NCBI RefSeq assembly: GCF_003097315.1
Contig: NZ_QDDL01000014.1
Span: forward strand, 1-64,000
Reading direction: 5' to 3'
Length of the DNA: 64,000 nucleotides
Origin: Pelagibaculum spongiae
GTDB taxonomy: Bacteria > Pseudomonadota > Gammaproteobacteria > Enterobacterales > Pelagibaculaceae
Position numbers and translations under genes: made by a program. The stretch's first letter is position 1; every line of letters begins with the position of its first letter. Below the pieces are notes generated by a model. It was not told the origin of the DNA and did no database searches. It saw nothing but the letters and a program-made list of their open reading frames with translations. Of the stretch, positions 8,969 through 18,539 are shown piece after piece.

Positions 8969-9049
8969 TTAATGGCTACTTAGCAAGGTACGACTGAGTA
9001 CCGATAGCCAATTTATCAGATAGCGATTTGACCTTTTGGGAGCCTAAGA

Positions 9050-9739
9050 ATGAGTATTATTAGCAAGATTTTTACCGCACTGCGTGGCGGTGCACGTGAA
9101 GCTGGCGAAGCCGTCGTTGATGCCAATTCAACGCGAATTTTTGAACAAGAAATTGTTGATGCAGAAAACAATCTGAAAAAAGCACGCCAAGATTTAACCG
9201 ATGTAATGGCGCAAAAAATGAAGGTTGAGCGTGAATCTAATCGCTTGCGTGATGACATTACAGAGCATGAAAATTATGTAGCCAAAGCGCTTGAGAAAGG
9301 CGACGAAGCACTAGCAATGGAAGTTGCAGAAAAAATCGCTTCATTGGAAACTGAGCTGGAAGAAAAACAGCAAATTCTGTCTCAGTTTGGTGGGCAGGTT
9401 GAGCGCTTAAAGCAGCTGATTAAAAACGGTGAGCGCCAGGTTGCTGATCATAGGCGTCAGTTGTCGATGGTTAAAACGACTGAGAGTGTGCAGAAAGCCA
9501 CTGCAGCAATTTCAGATAGCTTCGTAAATTCCAGCTCTAAACTGAACAAAGCTAAAGACAGCCTAGAGCGTATTAAAGCTCGTCAGGCACGTTTTGATGA
9601 TCGTTTGCAGGCAGCAGAAGAATTAGATTCTGAAATGTCAGGCAAAGGTCTGGAAGATCGTTTGAAGGCCGCTGGTATTAAAGGCAGCAACAGTTCGGCA
9701 AATGCTGTACTGGAACGTTTAAAAAATAAGCAGAAATAG
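9050..9739 (+). CDS. PspA/IM30 family membrane-stress protein (YjfJ-like)
   Basis: A 229-aa, almost wholly helical protein with long coiled coils (about residues 25-190), as in PspA/IM30, an ESCRT-III relative that coats and stabilises damaged inner membrane. The N-terminal MSIISKIFTALRGGAREAGE can form an amphipathic helix for lipid binding, and VDANSTRIFEQEIVDAE is the conserved early region. Good gggag ribosome site. It is the last gene of the synthase-DUF2170-PspA unit and is followed by a terminator. No pspF, pspB or pspC is nearby, so control probably differs from the classical psp operon. Confidence 0.9.
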   Translation: MSIISKIFTALRGGAREAGEAVVDANSTRIFEQEIVDAENNLKKARQDLTDVMAQKMKVERESNRLRDDITEHENYVAKALEKGDEALAMEVAEKIASLETELEEKQQILSQFGGQVERLKQLIKNGERQVADHRRQLSMVKTTESVQKATAAISDSFVNSSSKLNKAKDSLERIKARQARFDDRLQAAEELDSEMSGKGLEDRLKAAGIKGSNSSANAVLERLKNKQK

Positions 9740-9758
9740 TTTTCAATTTCTGCAATTA

Positions 9759-9787
9759 AAAATGGCCCGCAATGGGCCATTTTTTGT
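9759..9787 (+). terminator. Terminator after PspA gene
   Basis: Stem aatggccc / gggccatt with a short loop and six T. The A tract on the other side lets it also serve the convergent kinase gene. Confidence 0.85.
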
Positions 9788-9819
9788 AATAAAAACTTCC
9801 AATTTCAATAAATATATTT

Positions 9820-12009
9820 TTAAGAAAATACACTTTCATCGGGTAGATAGCTAATTAAATCAATCAGACCCGCTTCTTCTAACGATGCTTTGAGTCTGGA
9901 AACGTTAACTGGTTTTAATAGTAATCCATTAATGCCATTGCTGTGCATCATGTGATAATCCGTTTGCTGAGGATTATTCGCCATCATCAGAATGGGCATA
10001 TGTTCGCCACCTGTTTCCATTTCACGAATAGAAGCGGTTAACTCATAACCGTCAGACAAACTATCGACCAAGGTTAAATCAAAATTCCTGCTGGACAATA
10101 CTTCCATCGCCTCACGGCAGCTTTCTGCTTCCGTCACTCGAAAACCAGTTCGTTCTAGCAAATGGCGCAATGTACGGCGAGAAATAGGGTGTTCATCAAC
10201 CAATAGTAATTGAAACTTCCCCATTTTTGATCGAGTAGATTTCCCTTTGATTAATGGTTGGTTGGGGCGTAATTGTTGAATTGTTTTTTGGCAAATTGGC
10301 CAATCAGAAAAACTAATACCGTGAATATCTGGCCGATTCTTTTCGGTGATCAATAACCATGGACTGGCAATTGCTGCACGAAATGCTTTTAAACGACGAT
10401 TTCCTAATGATTCACAGGTGATCAAAGCATCTCCCACTGGCCATTGCTCGGGTGTATCAGGATCGACTAACAATGGTTTCATTCCCTGGCGTATTAACCA
10501 ATTTGAAATGCAAAATTGCTGCATAGGGTTTCTGCTGGCAACTAATACTGAATGGTTTTGCTCGACTGGTGGCGTTGCTGAAGCTTGCAATGGAAGTGAC
10601 AGCCGGTAGTCATTACCGCTGCCAGAGAAAATATTGGTAGATAGTTGCCCCCCCATTCGCTTGGCAAGGCCACGCAATAAAGTCATTCCAAAGCCAGAGC
10701 CGCTAATAGGCTCCATGATTTGTTGTTTGACTAGCCGAGACTGGCTGGGGCCAGTATCGCCAATTGAAATAATCCATTGGTTTTGTTGTTGCTGAACGGT
10801 CAGTGCAATCTGCCCCATTCGGGTAATTGAAATAGAATGGTTAAGTAGTCGTTTTAGAATTTGTCTGATCCGTCGACGATCGCCACGCAGCATGGTTGGT
10901 AATTCAGGATCTATCCAATAGCTGAGTTGGGTGCATTGTACTTTGGCTTTATTGTGAAATTCACGAATTAATGAATCGATTAAAGTATCTGGGGAAAATA
11001 TAATCGAATCTAATAATAATTGACCCGCCTCAAGGCGAGTGAAGTCCTTAAGGTCCTCTAATTGTTCAATTAAATAAGCGCTATTATTTTGCAGGTTTCG
11101 GCAATATTCTCTTTGCCTTGGTGCTAGTCCAGTTTCTTCTAATAGCAAGCTGGTGCTATTGATCGAATCGAGTGGGCCGCGAATTTGTTCGGTTGAGTAG
11201 GCTAGAAATTCACAGATGAATCTTTGCGCTCGAGTCAGTTCAATGTACTGCTTGGCTTGGTTTTGCCGTTCTTCAATTATTTGTCCATTGGCGGTTACAT
11301 TCAGTTTTTTTGCCTGGCGTAGTTTGCTGAACAAACCATTTAATGATTGAAATAAATTGCTCACTTCACGGCTAATAAACAACGCTTTTGGTTGATGAAA
11401 CTCAGGATTGGTAGTATCAATTTTATCAATGGTTTCTGATAAGCGAACCAGTGGTCGAATTAGCCGCATAACTAATAATTGCATTAGTAATAATGGCAAA
11501 CCCAGGCTGGCCACGGCGCTAATAGTAATTATTGTCCACTTTTCTTGTTGACTTTGATAATTTGCAGGATTTAATTCAAGGTCAATAATCAACGGTTGCG
11601 CTGATAAAAAGGAATGGCTATCAGCAGTCTGTAGAGAAATTCGCTGCTTAGGTGTTATTTCTGCTTGGAATAGAAAGCGCTGGTCATGGGTCATTCCATG
11701 GCGTTTTATCCAAATAAGTTTGTTATCACTGGTGGTGACTCTTAGCATTAAAAGACTGGGTATCCCAGGCTGTCCATGCCTTCTATCCATGAGCTCTGAA
11801 AAGGTTGAGTCAACAGTTGTTGGGTTAACTTGCTTTAGATTAGATAGTCTATTTCTGGCTTCGATAAGCAGTTGGCTACCCGGTTCAATTTCTGATTGCA
11901 GAATTCCAGGCGCAATATGATTCTCCCAATACCAAAGGGCTACAGAAGCATAGAGGGTGGTAGTCAACAAGAATAGAATCAGCAACAGATGATTTATTCG
12001 CAACGGCAT
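9820..12009 (-). CDS. Degenerate hybrid sensor histidine kinase (GacS/BarA-like)
   Basis: 729 aa: a first transmembrane helix (residues 6-27), a periplasmic region, a second helix (about 170-195), a HAMP-like region, a kinase core and a C-terminal receiver. The core has lost its key residues. The H-box reads FLAYSTEQIRGPL where kinases have a SHE(L/I)RTPL-type motif, so the phosphoacceptor His is missing. The G1 box is DTGPS rather than DTGxG. The N-box Asn (RLLNHSIS) and a GSGFGMTLL G2 box remain. The receiver keeps its Asp (LTLVDSLSDG) and Lys (LLLKPV) but has DE instead of DD at the acidic pocket. It probably does not autophosphorylate; it may sense, or bind another kinase or a phosphotransfer protein. 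No response regulator gene is adjacent. The assignment to hybrid kinases is firm, the function is not. Confidence 0.85.
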   Translation of the reverse strand: MPLRINHLLLILFLLTTTLYASVALWYWENHIAPGILQSEIEPGSQLLIEARNRLSNLKQVNPTTVDSTFSELMDRRHGQPGIPSLLMLRVTTSDNKLIWIKRHGMTHDQRFLFQAEITPKQRISLQTADSHSFLSAQPLIIDLELNPANYQSQQEKWTIITISAVASLGLPLLLMQLLVMRLIRPLVRLSETIDKIDTTNPEFHQPKALFISREVSNLFQSLNGLFSKLRQAKKLNVTANGQIIEERQNQAKQYIELTRAQRFICEFLAYSTEQIRGPLDSINSTSLLLEETGLAPRQREYCRNLQNNSAYLIEQLEDLKDFTRLEAGQLLLDSIIFSPDTLIDSLIREFHNKAKVQCTQLSYWIDPELPTMLRGDRRRIRQILKRLLNHSISITRMGQIALTVQQQQNQWIISIGDTGPSQSRLVKQQIMEPISGSGFGMTLLRGLAKRMGGQLSTNIFSGSGNDYRLSLPLQASATPPVEQNHSVLVASRNPMQQFCISNWLIRQGMKPLLVDPDTPEQWPVGDALITCESLGNRRLKAFRAAIASPWLLITEKNRPDIHGISFSDWPICQKTIQQLRPNQPLIKGKSTRSKMGKFQLLLVDEHPISRRTLRHLLERTGFRVTEAESCREAMEVLSSRNFDLTLVDSLSDGYELTASIREMETGGEHMPILMMANNPQQTDYHMMHSNGINGLLLKPVNVSRLKASLEEAGLIDLISYLPDESVFS

Positions 12010-12358
12010 CTTACTGGAGCCTGTTATTATTTTGATGCAATACTAACATTTGATGAGGTTTCGGTGAATCAAAAACTATTAATAGAGTCACCCGATTAAA
12101 TATTGTAATAAATCAGTGATTGCTAAACTAAATAGACCGCATGGTAAGTCACTATTGTTATTATTGTTTTTTACGATGTAAATCTTCAGATAGCTAGAAG
12201 TCCGGTGGGCTAATTTCTCTGCGAGCATTGAGCTGTTTGAAAACCTATCTGCAGTGCATATTTGTACCGGCTAATATCTTTTAGTAATCTGCACCAATCT
12301 GTTGCATGAATGTGATCGGCATATTCATGGGGCGGCCTCTGCGGGAAAATAGAGCATT
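12010..12358. other. Intergenic region between divergent genes
   Basis: 349 bp between the start of the kinase gene and the start of the LysR gene. It must hold both promoters. I see no hairpin, repeat or small gene that I can support. Confidence 0.5.
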
Positions 12359-13255
12359 ATGAAACTAGACGACCTTAAACTGTTCGTAAACGTAGTTGAG
12401 CAGGGCAGTTTTGCGGCTGCAGCCAGAGCATTAGATATGCCAGCTGCGACTCTGACTCGACGTATCCAACAGCTCGAAAGAGATTTGGATGTGCAGCTGT
12501 TGGTTCGCAATGCTAGGGGTTTGAGTTTGACCAACGCGGGACAAAATATTTGGTCAAAAAGCCAGCAAAAAATCCGGGCATTGGAAGCGTTATCAAGCGA
12601 ATTGCACGATGATTTGCATGAAATGGCTGGAAAAATCACTATCGCGGCGCCAGTAAGTTTTACCAATAATGTATTGGCTCCGATGTTTTTTGAATTTATG
12701 AAGCAGAATCCGCAAATTCAGTTGGAGCTATTGGCCGAAGAAGTGGGTAGTAGCAATTCATTAAGCTTCCATGAAGATTCGATTGATATTGCTTTTCGTT
12801 TTGGTGAACAGAAAGATTCACGGTTGGTTGCCCGTCGTTTGCAGGGTCTGAAAATTATTTTGCTAGCGCATGCTGATTATCTGAAAGCGCATGGTTATCC
12901 TAAAGAGCCCGCAGACCTTAAAGACCATTCAATGTTAGCGATTCGCAAATATGATCAGTTGCAACTAGTTAATCAACAAAGTGAATTGATTGATATTGCG
13001 TTAAAACCCCGAATGTTTTCTTCGGATGGTGCGATGCCACTTAATGCAGCAATGGCTGGCTTGGGTATTGTTGGAATGCCGGAAAGTGTTGCGCTGCAAG
13101 AAATTGCCCAAGGGAATTTGTGTCGAGTGCTTCCCGAATGGGAAAGCCCTGAATATGATATGTTTTTAGTTTATGCCAGTCGTGAATATCTGCCAAAACG
13201 GGTCAGAGCGATGATTGATTTTATTTTTGAATGTTGGGCGCAACGGGCAATTTAG
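12359..13255 (+). CDS. LysR-family transcriptional regulator
   Basis: 298 aa. The N-terminal winged helix-turn-helix is typical (MKLDDLKLFVNVVEQGSFAA, then LDMPAATLTRRIQQLERDL), and a periplasmic-binding-protein-like effector domain fills residues 90-295. It belongs to the group with short pockets similar to AaeR/DsdC-type and other uncharacterised regulators; the ligand cannot be told. It is convergent with the RND efflux operon and shares a terminator with it. LysR proteins usually control a divergent gene, which here is the degenerate kinase, so the target is open. Confidence 0.9.
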   Translation: MKLDDLKLFVNVVEQGSFAAAARALDMPAATLTRRIQQLERDLDVQLLVRNARGLSLTNAGQNIWSKSQQKIRALEALSSELHDDLHEMAGKITIAAPVSFTNNVLAPMFFEFMKQNPQIQLELLAEEVGSSNSLSFHEDSIDIAFRFGEQKDSRLVARRLQGLKIILLAHADYLKAHGYPKEPADLKDHSMLAIRKYDQLQLVNQQSELIDIALKPRMFSSDGAMPLNAAMAGLGIVGMPESVALQEIAQGNLCRVLPEWESPEYDMFLVYASREYLPKRVRAMIDFIFECWAQRAI

Positions 13256-13298
13256 TTAACTAGAAATTAAATAATTATTTCTGTTTAGATTGCTAACT

Positions 13299-13326
13299 AA
13301 AAAGGACGCAAAAGCGTCCTTTTTAG
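13299..13326. terminator. Bidirectional terminator
   Basis: Stem aaaggacgc / gcgtccttt with loop aaaa, flanked by A and T tracts. It lies between the convergent LysR and RND genes and can serve both. Confidence 0.85.
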
Positions 13327-13343
13327 TACGCGGAGATAATGTG

Positions 13344-16300
13344 CTATTGAGGTGAAGCCATCGCAATGTTGGCGGTTGGTTTGTCACCCGATAAAGCAGA
13401 ACGGTCTTTACGTGCTAAGTAGCTGTAGAACACAGGCACCACATACAAGGTAAATACCGTACCAACGCTCATGCCCGATGCAATCACCAAGCCAATGGCA
13501 AAGCGACTGGCAGCACCAGCACCATCTGCAAACAATAGTGGTACTACGCCCAATACCATTGCGGCGGTGGTCATTAAAATGGGTCGCAAGCGAATGGCAG
13601 CGGCTTCTTCAACGGCTTCACGGCGGCTTAATTGAGGATTTTCTTCACGCAATTTATTGGCGAATTCAACAATCAAAATACCATGTTTAGTTATCAAGCC
13701 GATTAGAGTCACCAAGCCTATTTGGGTGTAGATGTTCAAGCTGGTTAAGCCCATCGCAATCGGTACCAGTGCACCGAACATCGATAAAGGCACCGAGAAC
13801 ATCACCACTAATGGATCGCGGAAGCTTTCAAACTGCGCCGCTAATACTAAGAAGATTACAATCATGGCAAAAATCAAAGTGGTGGTCAGATTGTCTGACT
13901 CCAACTTGAATTGGCGTGATTCACCTTCGTAGTCATAGCTAAAACCAGTCGGAGCAATTTCTTTAAGCTTGGCTTCCATAAAGGTAACCGCTTCGCCCAT
14001 GCTTTTACCCGGCATAATCATGCCTTGCACCTTGGCTGAATTCAGCTGTTGGAACTGGTTTAATGCGTTAGGCCGAACTTCTTTAGTTACTTTGACTAAT
14101 GTTGATAATGCCACCATTTCACCGCTAGCGGTTCGAACCTGATAGCGGGTCAACCATTCTTCATTGAGGCGGAAATCACGTGGTGCTTGTGGAATCACCT
14201 TGTAGCTACGACCGTCTAATGAGAAGCGGTTTACCTCTCCATTACCGAGCATGGTTGCCAGAGTAGAACCAATGCTTTGCATCGAAATGCCCAGCTGGCC
14301 TGCACGGTCACGGTCAATTGAAAGTTGATATTCAGGACGGTCAAATTTCAGATCTGAATTGGCAAACATAAACAGACCTGACTTCATTGCTTCCTGTACC
14401 AACTGGTTGGCAACACGGTCTAATGCGTCATAACCAGCAGTCGAAGTAATTACAAATTGCATCGGCAAACCGCCGCCACCAGAAGGTAATGCGGGTGGAA
14501 CAAATGAGAACACTTGTAAACCTGGGTTGGTTGCAAGATAGCGGTTTTGTAATTCTTTCTGAATTTCTACTACGCCACGCTCACGTTCACCCCAAGGCTT
14601 TAACTGCATGCCACCAAATACTTGGCCGGGATTATTAAAGATAAAGGACTGGGCAAATTCAGGGAATTGGCGGAACTGATCTTCAAATTGCTCGGTGTAT
14701 TGACGGGTGTAGTCGACGTTGGCATAACGCGGCGGCGTTGCTACTACGAACATAAAGCCGCCATCTTCCGGTGGTGCCAATTCGCTTTGTGAAACCATGG
14801 TGAGTAATGGCAAAGTAGCAAACAGCACCAACGCCATCATTACAATGACAGGGCGGTAATTAAGCATGTCATGCAGACTACGCTGATAAATATGGCTGAC
14901 GCTTTCAAAAAATTTATCCAGCATTTTAACTAACTTGCCGTCTTCACTGCTTGGGCGAAGAATTCTCGAAGCCATCATCGGCGATAATGTCAGCGCGATA
15001 ATGCCGGAAATAATAACTGCACCAGCCAGCGTGAAAGCAAACTCACGGAATAGCGAGCCGGTTAAACCACCCACAAAACCAATCGGGGCATACACTGCCG
15101 CTAGGGTAATCGTCATTGAAATAACGGGTAGTGCTATTTCTCTGGCACCATGAATTGCAGCGTCATAGGGTGTTTTACCATCTTCAATATGTCGGTGGAC
15201 GTTTTCCACCACCACAATCGCATCATCAACCACCAGTCCTATTGCTAAAACCAGCGCCAATAGTGTTAACAGATTAATTGAATAACCCATTACCAGCATA
15301 AAGAACAACACACCAACCATTGAAAGTGGAATGGTAATAATTGGAATGGTCACAACTCGGAAAGCACCGAGGAACATGAACACCACCAAAATAACAATAA
15401 TGCTGGCCTCACCGAGGGTTTTAACTACTTCATCGATTGAAGAGCGAATAAAGTCGGTCGCGTCATAAGCAATAAATAAAGACATGCCGCTAGGCAATTC
15501 ATTTTGTAATGTTTCCAGCCGTTGTCGTACACCGGCAATAACATCGAGCGGATTTGAGCCAGGTGCCGAGTCGATCCCTATCATCAGGGCTTCTTTTCCG
15601 CCCATGGTGACGTAGCTTTCTTGATCTTCAGAAGCCAGTTCAATTTTGGCAACATCACGCAGGTGAACCTGGCCCATTTCATTGGAGCGAATAATAATTT
15701 GGCCGAAGGCTTCAGGATTATTCAGATCGGTTTCTGCGTTAACGCTAGTGGTTAACAGCTCACCTTTGGTAGAACCCGCCGCCGAAATAAAGTTACTGGA
15801 AGTGAGCGACTGATTAACGTCAGCAGCCGTGACTTCAAACGCTGCCATTTTTACCGGATCTAGCCAGATCCGCATGGAGTAGGTTTTAGCACCATAAATT
15901 TCAACGGCACCTACACCACTCATAGTGGCTAACTGGGGGCGAATTACTCGGGTCAGGTAATCGGTGATTTGTTCTGCTGATTGTAAGTCGCTTTGAAAGC
16001 TCACATACATCAGCATATTGCCCTGGCCACCCTTGGTAATAATCGGGTCCATGGCATCGGCAGGTAGTTCGCCTTTAGCTTCGTTCACCTTGGCCATGAC
16101 TTCTGAAAGTGCCGCAGTAGAGTCAAAACCACGTTTAACATTTACTTTGATTTCAGAAGCACTTTGGCGACTGGTCGAGGTAACAAAATCAACACCATCA
16201 GCAGAAGCAATTTTTTGCTGCAATGGAGTTGTAATAAATCCTTGTACCAATCGAGCGCTGGCACCTGGATAGGCTGTTGTAACAGTGATCACCGCATCAT

Positions 16301-16421
16301 CAGTTTTTGGAAACTGACGAACAGGTAGCTGGTTCGCTGCCTGTAGGCCTAACAGCAAGATCATCATGCTGATAACCATGGCGAGCACCGGTCTTTTAAT
16401 AAACAGATCGGTGAATTTCAT
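13344..16421 (-). CDS. RND multidrug efflux permease
   Basis: 1025 aa, full length for the hydrophobe/amphiphile efflux (AcrB/MexB-like) RND family, a trimeric inner-membrane proton/drug antiporter. The N-terminal FIKRPVLAMVISMMILLLG, the central VLAIGLVVDDAIVVVENVHR (with the paired Asp of the proton relay) and the C-terminal LITKHGILIVEFAN segment are all present. It starts in a TAATG overlap with the stop of the adaptor gene, so the two are translated together. No outer-membrane channel gene is linked; a TolC-type protein elsewhere is presumed. Substrates cannot be read from the sequence. Confidence 0.95.
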   Translation of the reverse strand: MKFTDLFIKRPVLAMVISMMILLLGLQAANQLPVRQFPKTDDAVITVTTAYPGASARLVQGFITTPLQQKIASADGVDFVTSTSRQSASEIKVNVKRGFDSTAALSEVMAKVNEAKGELPADAMDPIITKGGQGNMLMYVSFQSDLQSAEQITDYLTRVIRPQLATMSGVGAVEIYGAKTYSMRIWLDPVKMAAFEVTAADVNQSLTSSNFISAAGSTKGELLTTSVNAETDLNNPEAFGQIIIRSNEMGQVHLRDVAKIELASEDQESYVTMGGKEALMIGIDSAPGSNPLDVIAGVRQRLETLQNELPSGMSLFIAYDATDFIRSSIDEVVKTLGEASIIVILVVFMFLGAFRVVTIPIITIPLSMVGVLFFMLVMGYSINLLTLLALVLAIGLVVDDAIVVVENVHRHIEDGKTPYDAAIHGAREIALPVISMTITLAAVYAPIGFVGGLTGSLFREFAFTLAGAVIISGIIALTLSPMMASRILRPSSEDGKLVKMLDKFFESVSHIYQRSLHDMLNYRPVIVMMALVLFATLPLLTMVSQSELAPPEDGGFMFVVATPPRYANVDYTRQYTEQFEDQFRQFPEFAQSFIFNNPGQVFGGMQLKPWGERERGVVEIQKELQNRYLATNPGLQVFSFVPPALPSGGGGLPMQFVITSTAGYDALDRVANQLVQEAMKSGLFMFANSDLKFDRPEYQLSIDRDRAGQLGISMQSIGSTLATMLGNGEVNRFSLDGRSYKVIPQAPRDFRLNEEWLTRYQVRTASGEMVALSTLVKVTKEVRPNALNQFQQLNSAKVQGMIMPGKSMGEAVTFMEAKLKEIAPTGFSYDYEGESRQFKLESDNLTTTLIFAMIVIFLVLAAQFESFRDPLVVMFSVPLSMFGALVPIAMGLTSLNIYTQIGLVTLIGLITKHGILIVEFANKLREENPQLSRREAVEEAAAIRLRPILMTTAAMVLGVVPLLFADGAGAASRFAIGLVIASGMSVGTVFTLYVVPVFYSYLARKDRSALSGDKPTANIAMASPQ

Positions 16422-17533
16422 TACTGTTTCTCCGCCTTGTTTTGCTCAGGCAAGATGACAGTTGCACCCGGGTAGAGTTTTAATTGACCCGATGATGCCA
16501 CCAGATCTCCAGCATTAATTCCTTGAATGACTGAAATTCGACCATTACGACTTTCACCGGTTTGAACAAATGCAGGAAAGGCCTTTAATGATTTCTGCTG
16601 CTCTTCGCCTTCACCTACAACCTCTTCACGCAATACCCAAATAGTATCGCCGTATGAGCTATAGCTGATTGAGGTTTGTGCCACGGTCATTAATTGGCGG
16701 TTTTGATCTAGGGTAACTTTAATATTGGCGAACATGCCTGGCAGCAATTCACCTTCTTTATTGTTTAACTCAGCTCGTAAAGAAATATTACGGGTGGTTG
16801 CGCTGACTTTTGCATCGATGGCGGTAATTTGACCTTCAAAAGATTTTTCTGGCCATGCTTGAACTTGAATTGATACTTTTTGCTTAAGTTTTAACAAAGC
16901 CAAGAATTTTTCAGGCAAGGCAAAATCAACTAATAGTGAACTGCTGTCTTGCAAGGTGGCAATCGTCGAACCTGGAGAAAGGTAATCACCCAAGTCGACC
17001 TGACGAATACCGACTTCACCAGAAAACGGCGCGTGGATTTGTTTCTTAGCTAATACTGCTCGCAGTTGTTCAACCTGAGCGCTAGCTTGGTCTAAATTCG
17101 CCAGACTTTGATCAAACTGGTTTTTAGAAATGACTTTGCGTTTGAACAGATCTCGGTCTCGTTGATGTTGTAATTCCATTAACCGCAAACTGGCGTGGGA
17201 ATTTTTTAATTGAGCTTGTTCGACCCGATCATCTAACTTGACGATTAACTGGCCTTTTTCAATTTTTTTACCAGAGCTAAAGCCAAATGTTTCGATTTGA
17301 CCACTGACTTGCGTGGTCAATGCAACTTCATTGCGAGCACGCAAACTGCCGGTCGCACTAATTTGAGGCGACCAGCTTTCGGTGGTTACCTTTTCTGCTT
17401 CCACAGTCACGGGTGGTGGAGCAAAGTTAGCAAGTTGAGCCATTCCCTGCTGAATGTTGTTAAAGATATAGCCGCCGATTCCTCCAATAAGTATTGTGAG
17501 GAAGGCCAGCATGGCTAAAATACGCTTAAGCAT
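16421..17533 (-). CDS. RND efflux periplasmic adaptor (membrane fusion protein)
   Basis: 370 aa. An N-terminal membrane anchor (ILAMLAFLTILIGGIGGYIF) is followed by the lipoyl-like half GSLRARNEVALTTQVSG, a short helical hairpin, the matching lipoyl half KKQIHAPFSGEVGIRQVDLG, and beta-barrel and proximal domains, the order of HlyD/AcrA-type adaptors. There is no lipobox, so it is held by the helix. It is the first gene of the two-gene efflux operon; the stop overlaps the permease start by one base. Confidence 0.95.
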   Translation of the reverse strand: MLKRILAMLAFLTILIGGIGGYIFNNIQQGMAQLANFAPPPVTVEAEKVTTESWSPQISATGSLRARNEVALTTQVSGQIETFGFSSGKKIEKGQLIVKLDDRVEQAQLKNSHASLRLMELQHQRDRDLFKRKVISKNQFDQSLANLDQASAQVEQLRAVLAKKQIHAPFSGEVGIRQVDLGDYLSPGSTIATLQDSSSLLVDFALPEKFLALLKLKQKVSIQVQAWPEKSFEGQITAIDAKVSATTRNISLRAELNNKEGELLPGMFANIKVTLDQNRQLMTVAQTSISYSSYGDTIWVLREEVVGEGEEQQKSLKAFPAFVQTGESRNGRISVIQGINAGDLVASSGQLKLYPGATVILPEQNKAEKQ

Positions 17534-17901
17534 AAAAATGACTCCCGAGCCAAAATGCGATTTCCATGCGTAATCAAACGGTTATCCGTATTGCAAACTA
17601 AGCAAAAGGTAAAAGAAGAATACTGCTGGAGGACGATCAAATAACGAAAATGAAGAGGTGCAATATATCAGCCTTTTAGCGAAGCAAAAGAGGCAGATAT
17701 GTATTGTATGATTCCGTTTTGTAAAGGCTGATATGCCGCTAAGAATTAACTGGCTAAGATTTTGATACTTTATGCTTTTTGATGGTGTGCTGTGAGGTTT
17801 TCAAATGGGGAAACAAACTTAGAGCAATCCATCAGTGCAACCAAGATTAACACTGATAGATTGCTGAATAATTTTTATAGCGATTTTCAATCAATTAATA
17901 A
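17534..17901. other. Intergenic region upstream of the RND operon
   Basis: 368 bp. It contains an inverted repeat atatcagcctttt (17665-17677) / aaaggctgatat (17723-17734) separated by about 45 bp, a possible operator pair upstream of the efflux operon. No small gene is supported. Confidence 0.5.
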
Positions 17902-18306
17902 TTAAACCGCACTACATTGGTTGGCCATTACCATCAATGCATTGAGTATTTGTTGGCGGTCTACCAATCCTACCAGCTTACCTTCGTCAACCACTGGGAA
18001 AACCCGTAAGCGAGAATTAATAACTTGGCGACCCAGTTCAAAAACTTCATCAGTTGGTGCTGTGACCTTAACATCAGAGGTCATAACATCCTGTACCTGG
18101 GCTTTTTGAGAGCAGTAGTAAGCATCTTCAATTGCCTGACGAATCAGATCTTGCTCAGAAACAAATCCGACTAGTTTGTCTTCACCATCCAGAACGGGAA
18201 GGCCGGAAACATTGTGCTTGGCAAAGGCGCTAACTGCATCGCTTAGAGTGTCTTGAACATGCAGCACCGGTGATGGGTGTGTCATGATGCTTTTAACCTG
18301 AGACAT
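17902..18306 (-). CDS. CBS-domain pair protein
   Basis: 134 aa made of two CBS domains (MTHPSPVLHVQDTLSDAVSA and MTSDVKVTAPTDEVFEL begin the two halves), the fold that binds adenine nucleotides or AdoMet and acts as an energy or ionic-strength sensor. No effector domain is attached. The ATG is 7 nt after GGAG. The neighbours are an efflux operon and a flavoenzyme gene with no clear link, so the target is unknown. Confidence 0.9.
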   Translation of the reverse strand: MSQVKSIMTHPSPVLHVQDTLSDAVSAFAKHNVSGLPVLDGEDKLVGFVSEQDLIRQAIEDAYYCSQKAQVQDVMTSDVKVTAPTDEVFELGRQVINSRLRVFPVVDEGKLVGLVDRQQILNALMVMANQCSAV

Positions 18307-18492
18307 GACATTTCTCCTTTTTTATTGGTTGGTGCGAACCTGCACAAACATTTTTTGTTGCAGTGATCGTCTGATAAAAGAGTGTAGGTCTCAAGTTGAA
18401 TTCCGCATAAGGTTTTTTACGGATCCGTCCATTTAACCTGAAATTTTTATTCTCTAGCGACTTACTGTGAAAACACTAGCAAAAATTGCGCC

Positions 18493-18525
18493 TGAAACGA
18501 TGACTATCAATAAGTCACCGTTTCA
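18493..18525 (-). terminator. Hairpin after the flavoenzyme gene
   Basis: Long stem tgaaacgatgact / agtcaccgtttca with a 7-nt loop. It lies 15 nt past the stop of the 18540-20003 gene. The T tract on the minus strand is short, so termination is likely but not certain. Confidence 0.6.
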
Positions 18526-18539
18526 ACCCGTGTTATTTG

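Noticed and set aside
13344-17533. Complete tripartite efflux operon
   Set aside because: No outer-membrane channel gene is present in or next to the two-gene operon.
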